Shown here in pieces: positions 50,928 to 59,620 of a stretch of 64,000 nucleotides of DNA (the stretch's first letter is position 1; every line of letters begins with the position of its first letter). Position numbers and translations under genes: made by a program. The DNA comes from an uncultured Lachnospiraceae bacterium (lineage in GTDB: Bacteria; Bacillota; Clostridia; Lachnospirales; Lachnospiraceae), in assembly GCA_902779445.1 (NCBI GenBank), contig CACZBM010000005.1:17198-81197 (forward strand). Reading direction: 5' to 3'. The notes under the pieces were generated by a model. The model was not told the origin of the DNA. It did not search any database and worked only from the letters and a program-made list of their open reading frames with translations.

Positions 50928-52184
50928 TCACCGATATTGTTTCGGGGTAAAGCCGGTATAGCGCTTAAAGACTTTTGAAAAATAGCTCTGATCCTCAAAT
51001 CCCGTGGCAATAGCGATATCGATTATGGAGTAATCTGTATTTGAAAGAAGCTGCTTACTGGCTTCGATCCGCACCATGTTCAGATATTCCTTAAAGGAGG
51101 AGCCGCAGGACTCCTTAAAGAGAGCGGAAAAATAGGTGGGATTAAGGTGCACGGTATCCGCGACATCACGGAGAGTCAGGTCGTGATTATAGTAATTTGC
51201 GGAAATATATGAAACAGCCTTTTTCATAATATCGCGGTTACTCTTATTTGCTGCGGTAAACATGCTGTCGGAAAAGACTTCCACGATCTCAGAAAGCTTC
51301 ATGCACAGTTCGTCAATGTTTTTAATACTGGATATGTTCTTTAGGAATTCATTATTTATCTTGAGTATTGCATCCGTGGGAGCACCGCCCTCTATTGCGG
51401 CACGGGATAAAAGCGAAGTGAGTTCCACGGCCCGTGCGTTGATGTTTTCAAGGTTACGGCCTCTGGAAAAGAACACATATCCCAAAAGCTGGTTTAAGAT
51501 CTCTTTTGCAGCCTCGATATCGCCGGCTTTTACTTTGGACAAAAGCTCTTTTTCCATTTCAAAAGGATATTCGTTTTCGGGTTTGACTCCGTCATTTTTA
51601 TACTGATGAATGGATTCGCTGATCTTTGCCTGCTGGCTCACGTGCTGTTTTCTCGCCATGATGTCTATATGGCTGTCGGTAATGAGGCCGTCAAAAAGGA
51701 AAGTGATGAGCCTGCTGATCTGGGTTACTTTTGAAGGCTCCACCACAGGTATTTCCGTAATACTGTCGTAAAGCTCGAGAAGAGGATCCGACTGTATACC
51801 GTATTTCTTTGCGAGATCTGATAGCATGGTGGAGTCGGGAATACCCATAAGGAAAGGACCCGCCAGCACCGCTCCCATAAACGAACCCTTTATAAGGATA
51901 GGGTATATTATGTGGCTTAAATTTGAATGGCAGGAAAATATATAGGATTCTCCCAGCTCCGCACTGTAGCGCCCGGCTTTCAGGTGCTGCTTTTTACAGG
52001 TGTCGCCGGACGGGAGAAACTTCGTTATGTAAGAACAGTAGTGGAAAGACCTGCCTTTTTTACAGATCACATTGCCGGTCTCGTCTATGACCTGAAGAGG
52101 GATATTGATGCAGGCTTCCAGTGATACCAGTACTTCCGCAAGCTTTCCGCTGTTTATTATTGAATAGAGAAACGGTTCTTTCAT
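50928..52184 (-). CDS. AraC-family regulator with PocR sensory domain
   Basis: 418 aa from ATG 52184. Residues ~10-170 match the PocR ligand-binding domain (LQVIDETGNVICKKG, CHSNLSHIIYPILIKGSFMGAVLAGPFLMG with CKKQHL). Residues ~320-418 are two AraC helix-turn-helices (LTLRDVADTVHLNPTYFSALFK, YSIIDIAIATGFEDQSYFSKVFKRYTG). PocR domains bind small organic ligands such as 1,2-propanediol; this one probably reports the methyl substrate to the adjacent corrinoid genes. No Shine-Dalgarno precedes the ATG; an extended -10 lies 7 bases upstream, suggesting a leaderless message. The alternative start is GTG 52214. Confidence 0.88.
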   Translation of the reverse strand: MKEPFLYSIINSGKLAEVLVSLEACINIPLQVIDETGNVICKKGRSFHYCSYITKFLPSGDTCKKQHLKAGRYSAELGESYIFSCHSNLSHIIYPILIKGSFMGAVLAGPFLMGIPDSTMLSDLAKKYGIQSDPLLELYDSITEIPVVEPSKVTQISRLITFLFDGLITDSHIDIMARKQHVSQQAKISESIHQYKNDGVKPENEYPFEMEKELLSKVKAGDIEAAKEILNQLLGYVFFSRGRNLENINARAVELTSLLSRAAIEGGAPTDAILKINNEFLKNISSIKNIDELCMKLSEIVEVFSDSMFTAANKSNRDIMKKAVSYISANYYNHDLTLRDVADTVHLNPTYFSALFKESCGSSFKEYLNMVRIEASKQLLSNTDYSIIDIAIATGFEDQSYFSKVFKRYTGFTPKQYR

Positions 52185-52191
52185 GTGGATA

Positions 52192-52200
52192 ACTATAACA
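52192..52200 (-). promoter_or_regulatory. Extended -10 predicting a leaderless pocR/araC-like mRNA
   Basis: On the minus strand these bases read TGT-TATAGT. Only seven bases separate TATAGT from the ATG at 52184, so transcription would start at the initiation codon. No good -35 was found. Confidence 0.4.
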
Positions 52201-52285
52201 TAAAAATGACCCACAAAACTAAAATAATTACAAAAAGGGAGAATGAAATATGGTAAATTATATTTATCAAATAGGAGGTGGCTAT

Positions 52286-52933
52286 ATGAGCACTATTTCG
52301 GAAATATCAGAATTCTTACAGAAGGGCAGAGCAAAGAATGTAAAGCAGCTTGTTACACAGGCTATTGAGGAGGGAGAGGATCCCAAGGTTATATTAAATG
52401 ACGGACTCTTAAACGGTATGATGAGTATCGGAGAGAGGTTCAAGAAGAACGAGGTTTTCGTACCGGAAGTTCTGGTGGCAGCAAGAGCTCTTAATGCGGG
52501 GCTCACCATCCTGGAGCCAAAGCTCATCGAAGTCGGAAATGAGCCCGTGGGTAAGGCCGTTATAGGTACCGTAAAGGGAGATCTCCATGATATAGGAAAG
52601 AATCTGGTCACTATGATGCTTAAGGGTGCAGGCTTTGAGATCTTTGATATCGGTGTGGATGTGGAAGCCGATGTATTTATTGACAAGGCTGAAGAAGTGG
52701 GAGCGGATATCATCTGTATGTCAGCGCTTCTCACCACCACAATGCCTCAGATGCAGGTGGTCATCGATGCTCTGAAGGAAAAGGGCTTAAGGGACAAGTA
52801 CATCGTAATGGTGGGAGGAGCTCCCGTTAACCAGAAATTTGCAGAGCAGATCGGCGCTGATTACTATACCGAGGATGCAGCGAGCTGTGCAGAGGCTGCA
52901 AGACAGGTTATCTTAAAGAGAGCTGAAGGGTAA
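52286..52933 (+). CDS. Corrinoid (B12-binding) protein of a methyltransferase system
   Basis: 215 aa from ATG 52286, which follows AGGAGGT; the longer frame from 52250 lacks a ribosome site. Residues ~8-85 are the helical cap domain and ~88-210 the Rossmann B12-binding domain. The cobalt-ligand motif DLHDIGKN (His 101), SALLTTTM and GGAPV match MtaC/MttC-type proteins. It shuttles methyl groups between the UroD-type enzyme and an acceptor. It is divergent from the PocR regulator and followed by the activator gene after a repeat element. Confidence 0.93.
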   Translation: MSTISEISEFLQKGRAKNVKQLVTQAIEEGEDPKVILNDGLLNGMMSIGERFKKNEVFVPEVLVAARALNAGLTILEPKLIEVGNEPVGKAVIGTVKGDLHDIGKNLVTMMLKGAGFEIFDIGVDVEADVFIDKAEEVGADIICMSALLTTTMPQMQVVIDALKEKGLRDKYIVMVGGAPVNQKFAEQIGADYYTEDAASCAEAARQVILKRAEG

Positions 52934-52960
52934 TCAACTCACGCTGTCTGGCTATTTAAA

Positions 52961-53010
52961 GGCTTCCCCCTTTTAAGGGGGAAGCTGTCGGCGTAGCCGA
53001 CTGATGAGGG
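52961..53010. repeat. Double-hairpin intergenic element with GATGAGGG end, copy 2
   Basis: GCTTCCCCC (52962-52970) pairs with GGGGGAAGC (52977-52985), and GTCGGC (52987-52992) pairs with GCCGAC (52996-53001). TGATGAGGG follows. The plan matches a repeat common in gut Firmicutes. It lies between the corrinoid protein and its activator and supplies the only purine-rich bases before the activator start. Confidence 0.75.
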
Positions 53011-53023
53011 TTGAACAGAATAT

Positions 53024-55231
53024 ATGTCAAACATTAAGATAATAAAGGGGAACGGACGAGAACTTTCGATCGACCGTGAGATTGTCTTTAAGCAGATCAA
53101 ATGTGACGAAGACAACCCGATGTATGAAGATTTTAATGAGGAATATGAAGAACTGCTGCCGGAAGTGCTAACTGCACTGGAACCGGCAGCGGCGCTTGTA
53201 TTTGCGCCCTATCCTCAAGGTATAGGCGGGTCCATAAAACCGGGTACAGAGGTTCTCTATATGATAACCACTGTTGGAAAGAAGATCTGCGATATTGTCA
53301 GTGACTATTTTAAGAGTGGTGACTACGTTAAAGGCATGCTGACCGATGCCATGGCGAGTGCTGCTCTTTTTTCTTTTGAAAAGCCTGTTTTCAAAGCTAT
53401 ATATGAAATGTGCGGTGAGAAGCATATGGGGATAAGGAAAAGGTATGAGGCACCGGGGCATATACCGATGGAGATCCAGAGGGTGGCTTATGATGCGCTG
53501 AACGCAGGTGAGACACTGGGGCTGACTATTTCGTCGGGATTCATGTACGATCCGGTGAAGTCTTCATGCCAGGTATTTGAAACCACGGATAATGAACGGG
53601 TCATGAGACTCACCCACGGCTGTGCTGACTGCTCGAATACAGACTGCCCCCATCGTATGGAAAGTGTCACCGTAAGGGTTTCCGATCCTGAAGGGGATTA
53701 CGAGTTTTCTGCAGCACCGGGGACACTTCTCTCAGACATACTGATTGACAATAATATTAAATTGAACCTTCTCTGCGGAGGAGCAGGGAGATGCGGGAAA
53801 TGCGCTGTTAAAGTGCTGGAGGGGAGCCTACCCGTAACAGATGCCGATAAGAAATTCTTTTCGGATAAAGAACTGTCTGATGGTATGAGGCTTTCCTGCA
53901 GGGCTCTTGTTAAAGAAGATATCCTTATTGAGCTAACCCAGGCAGACGAGAGCAGCATGGTCTCACTTTCTGCGGAAGTGAGCCGGGAGAATAAGGATAC
54001 AAATGCATCTCTGGGGATAGCTATAGATATAGGGACAACTACCCTCGCTTTTTCACTTATTAATAAGGAAACCGGGGATATAATAGACACTTATACATCC
54101 ATTAATTCCCAGCGGCAGTATGGTGCCGATGTTATCACAAGGATAGAAGCCGCCGGGAAGGGACTTGATAAGGAGTTAAAGAGTCTTATAGAAGAAGATC
54201 TTATAACCGGGATAAATACACTTCTTGATAAGATACCTGACAGTAAGAAAAGGCTTCAGATGCTCTGCATTGCAGGTAATACCACAATGCTCCATCTCCT
54301 TATGGGATATCCGGTGGAAAGCCTGGGGGTCTATCCCTTTACACCCCACAGTATTTCCCTTGAAAAGAGGAAGCTAAATGAAGTACTGTCAAACTGCGGT
54401 AATGTTCCGGATGATATAGAAAATACCGAAACAGTCCTAATCCCCGGTAATTCTGCATATGTTGGTGCGGACATCATTTCAGGGCTGTATTCATGCGGAT
54501 TTTATGAAAATGATAAGATCTGCGCCCTTATCGATCTCGGTACAAACGGGGAAATGGCTGTGGGAAATAAGGATAAGCTCTATGTCACTTCAACCGCAGC
54601 AGGACCGGCCTTTGAAGGCGGAAATATCAAATACGGTGTCGGGGGGATACGGGGAGCCATATCTTCAGTTGAGATAAACGGTGATAAGACCACCATAAAA
54701 ACCATCGGTGATTCTGAGGATGTTACAGGGATCTGCGGGACCGGAGTCATTGAAGTTACTGCAGAGTTATTAAAAGCAGAGCTTCTTGATGAGACCGGGG
54801 TCCTTGATGATGATTATTTTGATGACGGCTTCCCCCTCGCTGCGAAAAAGGACGGAGAGACTATAGTATTTACAGAAAAGGATATCCGCGAGATCCAGCT
54901 TGCGAAGTCTGCGATCCGCGCAGGCTTTGAAACCATGCTTAAGCGCTACGGTGCAGGGTATGATGATATAGATAAACTCTATATTGCCGGAGGATTCGGC
55001 TACTTCTTAAATGCAGAGAAGGCTGCGGCGATCGGAATGATCCCGGAAGAGCTCCTTCCAAAGTGCGTGGCAGCCGGAAATACATCCCTCTCCGGTGCAA
55101 TAAAAACCGTTACCGAAGGTGAAAAAGCCTTTGATGCACTGACAGAGCTCGCGGAAAAAGGAGAGGAGATCGCCCTCTCCACAGACAAGGACTTCAACGA
55201 ATTCTATATGGAATACATGATGTTTGAGTGA
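53024..55231 (+). CDS. Corrinoid activation protein (RamA-like, DUF4445) with fused N-terminal B12-activation-like domain
   Basis: 735 aa. Residues 1-~205 resemble a methionine-synthase-type activation domain (ALVFAPYPQGIGGSIKPGTEVLYMITTVG, and a CADCSNTDCPHR cysteine cluster). Residues ~215-300 are a 2Fe-2S ferredoxin domain (CGGAGRCGKC ~251, with LSCRA). Residues ~330-735 are an ASKHA ATPase (AIDIGTTTLAFSL, GICGTGVIEV, AGGFGYFL). Such proteins use ATP to reduce inactive Co(II) corrinoid to Co(I). The fusion of the extra N-terminal domain makes it longer than RamA. The ATG has only a distant GAGGG, part of the repeat at 52961-53010. Confidence 0.9.
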   Translation: MSNIKIIKGNGRELSIDREIVFKQIKCDEDNPMYEDFNEEYEELLPEVLTALEPAAALVFAPYPQGIGGSIKPGTEVLYMITTVGKKICDIVSDYFKSGDYVKGMLTDAMASAALFSFEKPVFKAIYEMCGEKHMGIRKRYEAPGHIPMEIQRVAYDALNAGETLGLTISSGFMYDPVKSSCQVFETTDNERVMRLTHGCADCSNTDCPHRMESVTVRVSDPEGDYEFSAAPGTLLSDILIDNNIKLNLLCGGAGRCGKCAVKVLEGSLPVTDADKKFFSDKELSDGMRLSCRALVKEDILIELTQADESSMVSLSAEVSRENKDTNASLGIAIDIGTTTLAFSLINKETGDIIDTYTSINSQRQYGADVITRIEAAGKGLDKELKSLIEEDLITGINTLLDKIPDSKKRLQMLCIAGNTTMLHLLMGYPVESLGVYPFTPHSISLEKRKLNEVLSNCGNVPDDIENTETVLIPGNSAYVGADIISGLYSCGFYENDKICALIDLGTNGEMAVGNKDKLYVTSTAAGPAFEGGNIKYGVGGIRGAISSVEINGDKTTIKTIGDSEDVTGICGTGVIEVTAELLKAELLDETGVLDDDYFDDGFPLAAKKDGETIVFTEKDIREIQLAKSAIRAGFETMLKRYGAGYDDIDKLYIAGGFGYFLNAEKAAAIGMIPEELLPKCVAAGNTSLSGAIKTVTEGEKAFDALTELAEKGEEIALSTDKDFNEFYMEYMMFE

Positions 55232-55266
55232 GTCAGAGAGTCAACGAGAACCGTCCCCACTGACTC
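55230..55266. repeat. REP-like element, copy 3
   Basis: GAGTCA (55230-55235 or 55238-55243) pairs with TGACTC (55261-55266) around a loop containing GAGAACCGTCCCC. It begins at the stop codon of the activator gene. The stretch 55267-55413 to the next gene holds nothing else that I can support apart from an AAAGGAG site. Confidence 0.6.
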
Positions 55267-55413
55267 GATACTTTGAATATTACTTTACATCCACCTATTA
55301 TGGTGGTATCCTTACCTCACATTTCGGGAAAACATGTCTGGACGTATCGTCCGTATTTTCCATGAATTGCTTGAAACTGATAACAGCACATTTTATAATG
55401 AAAGGAGAGTCGG

Positions 55414-56262
55414 ATGAGAGAAAAGACGTACGACGAACTTGAGTTTACTGATGATTTTTTGTTCTGTAATATCCTGATAGAGAACGAGGATCTGTGTATC
55501 GAACTAGTGGAGATGACTACCGGAAGGAAGGTCAAATCCATAGTGAAGCCTGAGGACCAAAAATCCATAAGACTTACCTATGATGGCAAAGGCGTCAGGC
55601 TGGATGTATATTTTGAGGATGAAGATAATGTCATCTACGATATAGAGATGCAGACAACCCGTAAATATAACCTTAGGAAGAGATCACGATATTATCAGGG
55701 AATGATAGACCTAAACATCCTTTCAAAGGGAGCAGATTATAATAGGCTGAAAGAAGCCTATATCATATTTATCTGTACGTTTGATGAGTTTGGAGACGGC
55801 AGGCACATTTATTCATTTGAGAATGTATGCAGGGAAAACCCTGAGATCAGACTTAATGATGGCACACATAAGATATTTCTCTGTGCAGGCGGGGATAAGG
55901 ATGACTGCTCAGAGAAGATGAAAGATTTCCTTGATTATATCGCCGGAAGAGAAACCCACGGGAAGTTATCTGACAGACTCAGAGATGAAGTGATAAAATC
56001 CAGGAATCACGAGCAGTGGAGGCTGAGCTATATGCTTTTAGAAGAAAAGTACAGGGAAAAGCTGGAAGAAGGATTTGAACGTGGTCTCAGGCAAGGAATG
56101 GAGCAGGGTCTGGAACAAGGCCTGGAACAAGGCCTGGAACAAGGTCTGGAACAAGGGCGTGCCGAGGAACGCCGGAAAACCGAAGCCGAGCGCATGAGAG
56201 CAGATGCAGCTGAAACCCGTATAAAAGAGCTTGAAGCTCAGATCAATGAGCTGACTTCGTGA
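55414..56262 (+). CDS. Rpn/PD-(D/E)XK nuclease family (transposase-like) protein
   Basis: 282 aa. The N-terminal half shows the PD-(D/E)XK nuclease pattern of the Rpn family: TDDFLFCNIL, then RLDVYFEDEDNVIYDIEMQ with the catalytic D and E-x-Q. YYQGMIDLNIL and YIIFICTFDEFGDGRHIYSF are family-typical. The C-terminus is a Gln/Gly/Glu repeat (EQGL units) and a coiled coil. Rpn nucleases promote recombination-like DNA events and are often multi-copy. AAAGGAG lies nine bases before the ATG. A decayed second copy lies at 56637. Confidence 0.85.
   Translation: MREKTYDELEFTDDFLFCNILIENEDLCIELVEMTTGRKVKSIVKPEDQKSIRLTYDGKGVRLDVYFEDEDNVIYDIEMQTTRKYNLRKRSRYYQGMIDLNILSKGADYNRLKEAYIIFICTFDEFGDGRHIYSFENVCRENPEIRLNDGTHKIFLCAGGDKDDCSEKMKDFLDYIAGRETHGKLSDRLRDEVIKSRNHEQWRLSYMLLEEKYREKLEEGFERGLRQGMEQGLEQGLEQGLEQGLEQGRAEERRKTEAERMRADAAETRIKELEAQINELTS
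56101..56157 (+). repeat. 12-bp tandem repeat encoding EQGL
   Basis: CTGGAACAAGG(C/T/G)-type units repeat about four to five times and encode E-Q-G-L. Copy number could change by slippage, altering the linker before the coiled coil. Confidence 0.8.
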
Positions 56263-56307
56263 GTCAATACTTTAGACATCTGAATAGATTTATGTATTTG
56301 CGGCAGT

Positions 56308-56336
56308 GCCCCGGAGAGAGATCTCCGGGGCGTTTT
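56308..56336 (+). terminator. Terminator after the Rpn gene
   Basis: GCCCCGGAGA (56308-56317) and TCTCCGGGGC (56322-56331) form a perfect 10-bp stem with loop GAGA, followed by GTTTTC. Confidence 0.9.
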
Positions 56337-56356
56337 CATAGCGCAGGAAATTCATA

Positions 56357-56382
56357 AGTCATTGGAACCGTCCCCAATGACT
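56357..56382. repeat. REP-like element, copy 4
   Basis: AGTCATTGG (56357-56365) and CCAATGACT (56374-56382) form a perfect 9-bp stem around AACCGTCC. A half copy of the arm (GACTC) follows near 56390. The 56400-56636 stretch is AT-rich with no supported gene. Confidence 0.65.
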
Positions 56383-56636
56383 CCCATTGACTCTCTAAAA
56401 TCTTTGGTGTAAAGATACTCCAAAATCAATACTGACAATTCATAGAGTTTGTGCCATTATTTTCAGGTAAGCAGATTTCAATAAAATTCTTTTGGCATTT
56501 TGCCTTCTATTATTCTATAAATTCTGAAATTCCTGCTTATATCCCATTAATCATAGGTAGGAAGAAACAGAACAAGATCTGGTTATCTGGATGCTTACTG
56601 CCAGTATTTATTACCTAAAAAGGAGGTAAAACGGAT

Positions 56637-57094
56637 CTTCCGGACAGTATTATTTTATTCATATGTACTTTCGATCCTTTTAAGGAGGGATTGGGACTTT
56701 ATACTTTTACTACAAGATGTGAAGAAGACAGAAGCATAGAGTTGGGTGACGGAACGAAAAAGATTTTCTATAACTGCTGCTATGGCGGAGATGATATACC
56801 TGAAGATCTGAGACAGTTCTACAGGTATATCGAAACAGGAAAGGCGGAAAATGAAATGACAGAACATTTGAATGATGCTGTTTTCAGAGCCAGAAGAGAG
56901 GGAGAATTGAGGTCATCATATTTAAAAGAGATGGATTGGAAATTATTTTCAATGGTATCTGGGTTTATTCAGGAGATCAGTACAGATTATTTATTGACGG
57001 AGTGTCAGTTACTGAAGACGAGTATAAAGTAAAACTGGAAAAGGCGAAAGGTTCTGAAGAATTTGACCGATATGTTGAGATCATTCCACAATAA
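56637..57094 (+). pseudogene. Truncated second Rpn-family copy joined to an unrelated C-terminal fragment
   Basis: From ~56637 the frame reads PDSIILFICTFDPFK, aligning with YIIFICTFDEF of the intact Rpn gene, then DGTKKIF matching DGTHKIF, and continues to LRSSYLKE near 56930. The 5' two-fifths, including the nuclease residues, are missing. At about 56930 the coherent frame changes: from 56936 another frame reads IIFNGIWVYSGDQYRLFIDG and ends at TAA 57092-57094. The second piece is the tail of an unrecognised protein. The unit is a deletion or rearrangement scar. Confidence 0.65.
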
Positions 57095-57167
57095 TAGAGG
57101 ATAGCACTTTTTTGGCTATATATACCATGGAAATAATAGGGCACATGGCTATCGTGAAATAAAATGC

Positions 57168-59423
57168 TCACTTTGACAACTTCAACAGCTCCTGCTGGCC
57201 GTATTTCAGGGCATCTTCTATAGACATCTCGTTATCATACATTTTCTTAAAGATATCGGAGAGGATATTTTCCACCGCATAGGGCGGGATCAGGTTCTTT
57301 CCGTCACCGGAAGGATAGGTCCTGTTCCGGCTCGCTTTCTGACCCTTTTCCGTAAGGGACATCCAGGGGTAGAGTTTCATTATCTCATAATTATCATACG
57401 GATAGGTGATGACCGACTGACCGTTAAGGGTAGTCATATAGTAGCTCGTGCTCTTTTTTGCGAGCCACTTGTAAAAGTCAAATATCAGATCCTTCTTATC
57501 GGAGTTCTTTGAAAGACCGAAATTCCATCCCACATTCACGGGGATGCCGCCCGGGATCATGGCATAATCCACCTTTGAAACAATGTCACTCTGGACAAAG
57601 TTACTGATATTTGAAGCATATTCCGTGAAGGAAATGAGCATCGCGGTATTACCGGCGCCGAATGAGTGGAAGCTCTGGTCAATGGAGGTCTCGAGGAAAT
57701 CCTGCTCCGCATAGCGGCAGCTTTCAAGCATGCTCTCAAAGCCCTTCACATTCTGACTGGAATTGAGAGCGAGATGGCCGTGGGCATCATAGAGCCCGCC
57801 GCCGAAGCTCCATAGCCTTATCAGCAGCTCAAGAGAGAGCTCCTCATGAATACTTCCCATTACGGAAGTGCCGTAAATAGTGGGAGAGTAAGGGTTATAG
57901 GACTTGGTAAAGAGCCTTGCTATCGCGTTAAATTCGGTCCAGGTCCGGGGCGGACGTAAAGGAGCATTATGCATGGACTCAAACTGTCTCTGCATAAGAG
58001 GCATATCAAAGAGGTCTTTTCTGTAAAAGAGAATGTGGGTTCCGCCAACAATCGGGAAACCTATATAGCGCCCGGCGTATTTACAGTTATCGAGGTTCCT
58101 CCTTACGATATGACTGTGCATATTCTCATCACCGCGGATAAAGTTTGAGATATCACAGAAAGCGTCCTTTTTCCCCATAAAGGTGAGCCAGGATACGTCA
58201 AATACATAGATATCATGATCGGATACTCCTGTGTCGGCATATTCCACTATGGCATTAAAGAGATCCTTATAGCTTAAAATATCGTATTCAATATGAACGT
58301 TATGCTTTTTCTCAAATTCATTTGCGACCGCGCTCATGGAGAGGAGGGTGGGAAGTGAAGGAGCCAGGATCTTCAGATTCCTTTTTTCTGTCTCGTGTAT
58401 GACAGGGGGCTTTGGAACAGAGGGAAGATCCAGACCTGAGTCCATCACATTATCCTTAAAAAGCATGAATTCCTTTTCAAAGAACCTCGGGGATTTGATG
58501 TTACTCACAAGTGTATCAACGCAGCGCTGCCCAAGCAGATAAGCGGTCCTGGATGTGTGAAGGATATTCGGAAGATAATTAGTCTTATTCCAGCAATCTT
58601 CACCGAGAGTAATGACACAGCAGTCATCGGGGACCCGGACTCCGCAGAGGTCAAAGGCTTCCATAAGGCCGAGAGTCAGGAGCTCCGATGAAACAAGGAG
58701 CGCCTCCGGCGGATCCTGAACTATCCTGTACATGGCCTGCCTGAAGGCAGCTTCCTTTGACATCACGGTCTCTATGATATTTCCGGGCTTATTCGGGATA
58801 CCGGAAGCATCCAGGGCATCTGAAAAACCAAGAATGCACTCATGCTCGGAAAAATAGTTATTAAAGCCGCACATCAGGGAGATCCTACGGTAGCCCTTAT
58901 CAATAAGCTTTAAGGTGATACTGTTAAATACCTTGTAATTATCAAAGGAAAGGAAGTTCCCGTAGAAGTTTTCGGGGAACCTTTCTATAAAGACAGTAGG
59001 GATATTGCGGCTGAACATGCTCTCCTTAAAAAACTCACTGTTCTGGGGCTGGCATGTCATCAGGATGATCCCGTCCACATTCTTTCCTATGAAATTCTGT
59101 ATGATCTTTTCTTCCAGACGCGGCTTATTGTACGAAAAGCTTATATCCAGGGAATAATCATAGTTTTCGGCATTTGCCATTATACCCTTTAATATCTCGG
59201 AGTGACAGAGGTCGTCGATATCGGTAAAAACGACACCGATCTCGCGTACACTCATGTTTTTTAAGTTCTTTGCAACAGTATTAGGTATATATCCCAGCTC
59301 CTGTACGGCGTTCATTACCCTTTCCCGTGTTTCGGGACTGACGCTTTTTGTATTGTTAAGAACATATGAAACCGTAGCGATGGATACGTTACAGTGCTTT
59401 GCGATGTCTTTTAATGTGACCAT
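57168..59423 (-). CDS. LacI-family regulator fused to a family 1 solute-binding domain
   Basis: 751 aa, about twice the usual LacI length. Residues 1-~55 are a LacI HTH and hinge (MVTLKDIAKHCNVSIATVSYVL, then YIPNTVAKNLKN). Residues ~60-345 are the periplasmic-binding-like sensor (IGVVFTDIDD, NVDGIILMTCQP, GYRRISLMCG). Residues ~350-751 are an extracellular-type sugar-binding domain (LKILAPSLPTLLSMSAVANEFEKKH, VGGTHILFYRKDLFD, RTWTEFNAIARLF, AMIPGGIP). There is no signal peptide between, so both sensors are cytoplasmic. AAGGAG lies five bases before the ATG. It is divergent from the sugar-locus genes. Confidence 0.9.
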   Translation of the reverse strand: MVTLKDIAKHCNVSIATVSYVLNNTKSVSPETRERVMNAVQELGYIPNTVAKNLKNMSVREIGVVFTDIDDLCHSEILKGIMANAENYDYSLDISFSYNKPRLEEKIIQNFIGKNVDGIILMTCQPQNSEFFKESMFSRNIPTVFIERFPENFYGNFLSFDNYKVFNSITLKLIDKGYRRISLMCGFNNYFSEHECILGFSDALDASGIPNKPGNIIETVMSKEAAFRQAMYRIVQDPPEALLVSSELLTLGLMEAFDLCGVRVPDDCCVITLGEDCWNKTNYLPNILHTSRTAYLLGQRCVDTLVSNIKSPRFFEKEFMLFKDNVMDSGLDLPSVPKPPVIHETEKRNLKILAPSLPTLLSMSAVANEFEKKHNVHIEYDILSYKDLFNAIVEYADTGVSDHDIYVFDVSWLTFMGKKDAFCDISNFIRGDENMHSHIVRRNLDNCKYAGRYIGFPIVGGTHILFYRKDLFDMPLMQRQFESMHNAPLRPPRTWTEFNAIARLFTKSYNPYSPTIYGTSVMGSIHEELSLELLIRLWSFGGGLYDAHGHLALNSSQNVKGFESMLESCRYAEQDFLETSIDQSFHSFGAGNTAMLISFTEYASNISNFVQSDIVSKVDYAMIPGGIPVNVGWNFGLSKNSDKKDLIFDFYKWLAKKSTSYYMTTLNGQSVITYPYDNYEIMKLYPWMSLTEKGQKASRNRTYPSGDGKNLIPPYAVENILSDIFKKMYDNEMSIEDALKYGQQELLKLSK

Positions 59424-59452
59424 GGTGACTCCTTCTTATGTAAGATTCTTCG

Positions 59453-59583
59453 CTTCGCTCAGAATGACAACGAATAATGTCATCCTGAGGGCTTTAGCCC
59501 GAAGGATCTCTTCGCTCAGAATGACAACGAATAATGTCATCCTGAGGGCTTTAGCCCGAAGGATCTCTTCGCTCAGAATGACT
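59453..59583. repeat. Inverse CATTCTGAGCG-family repeat array
   Basis: CTTCGCTCAGAATGACA modules start at 59453, 59510 and 59567, a period of 57 bases, each followed by GTCATCCTGAGGGC and GAAGGATC. They are reverse-strand relatives of the array at 41842-42107 and lie between the lacI-like start and its promoter/operator region. Confidence 0.85.
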
Positions 59584-59620
59584 CCTACCAAATCATAATA
59601 CATCCCGGTTAAATTTTCAA

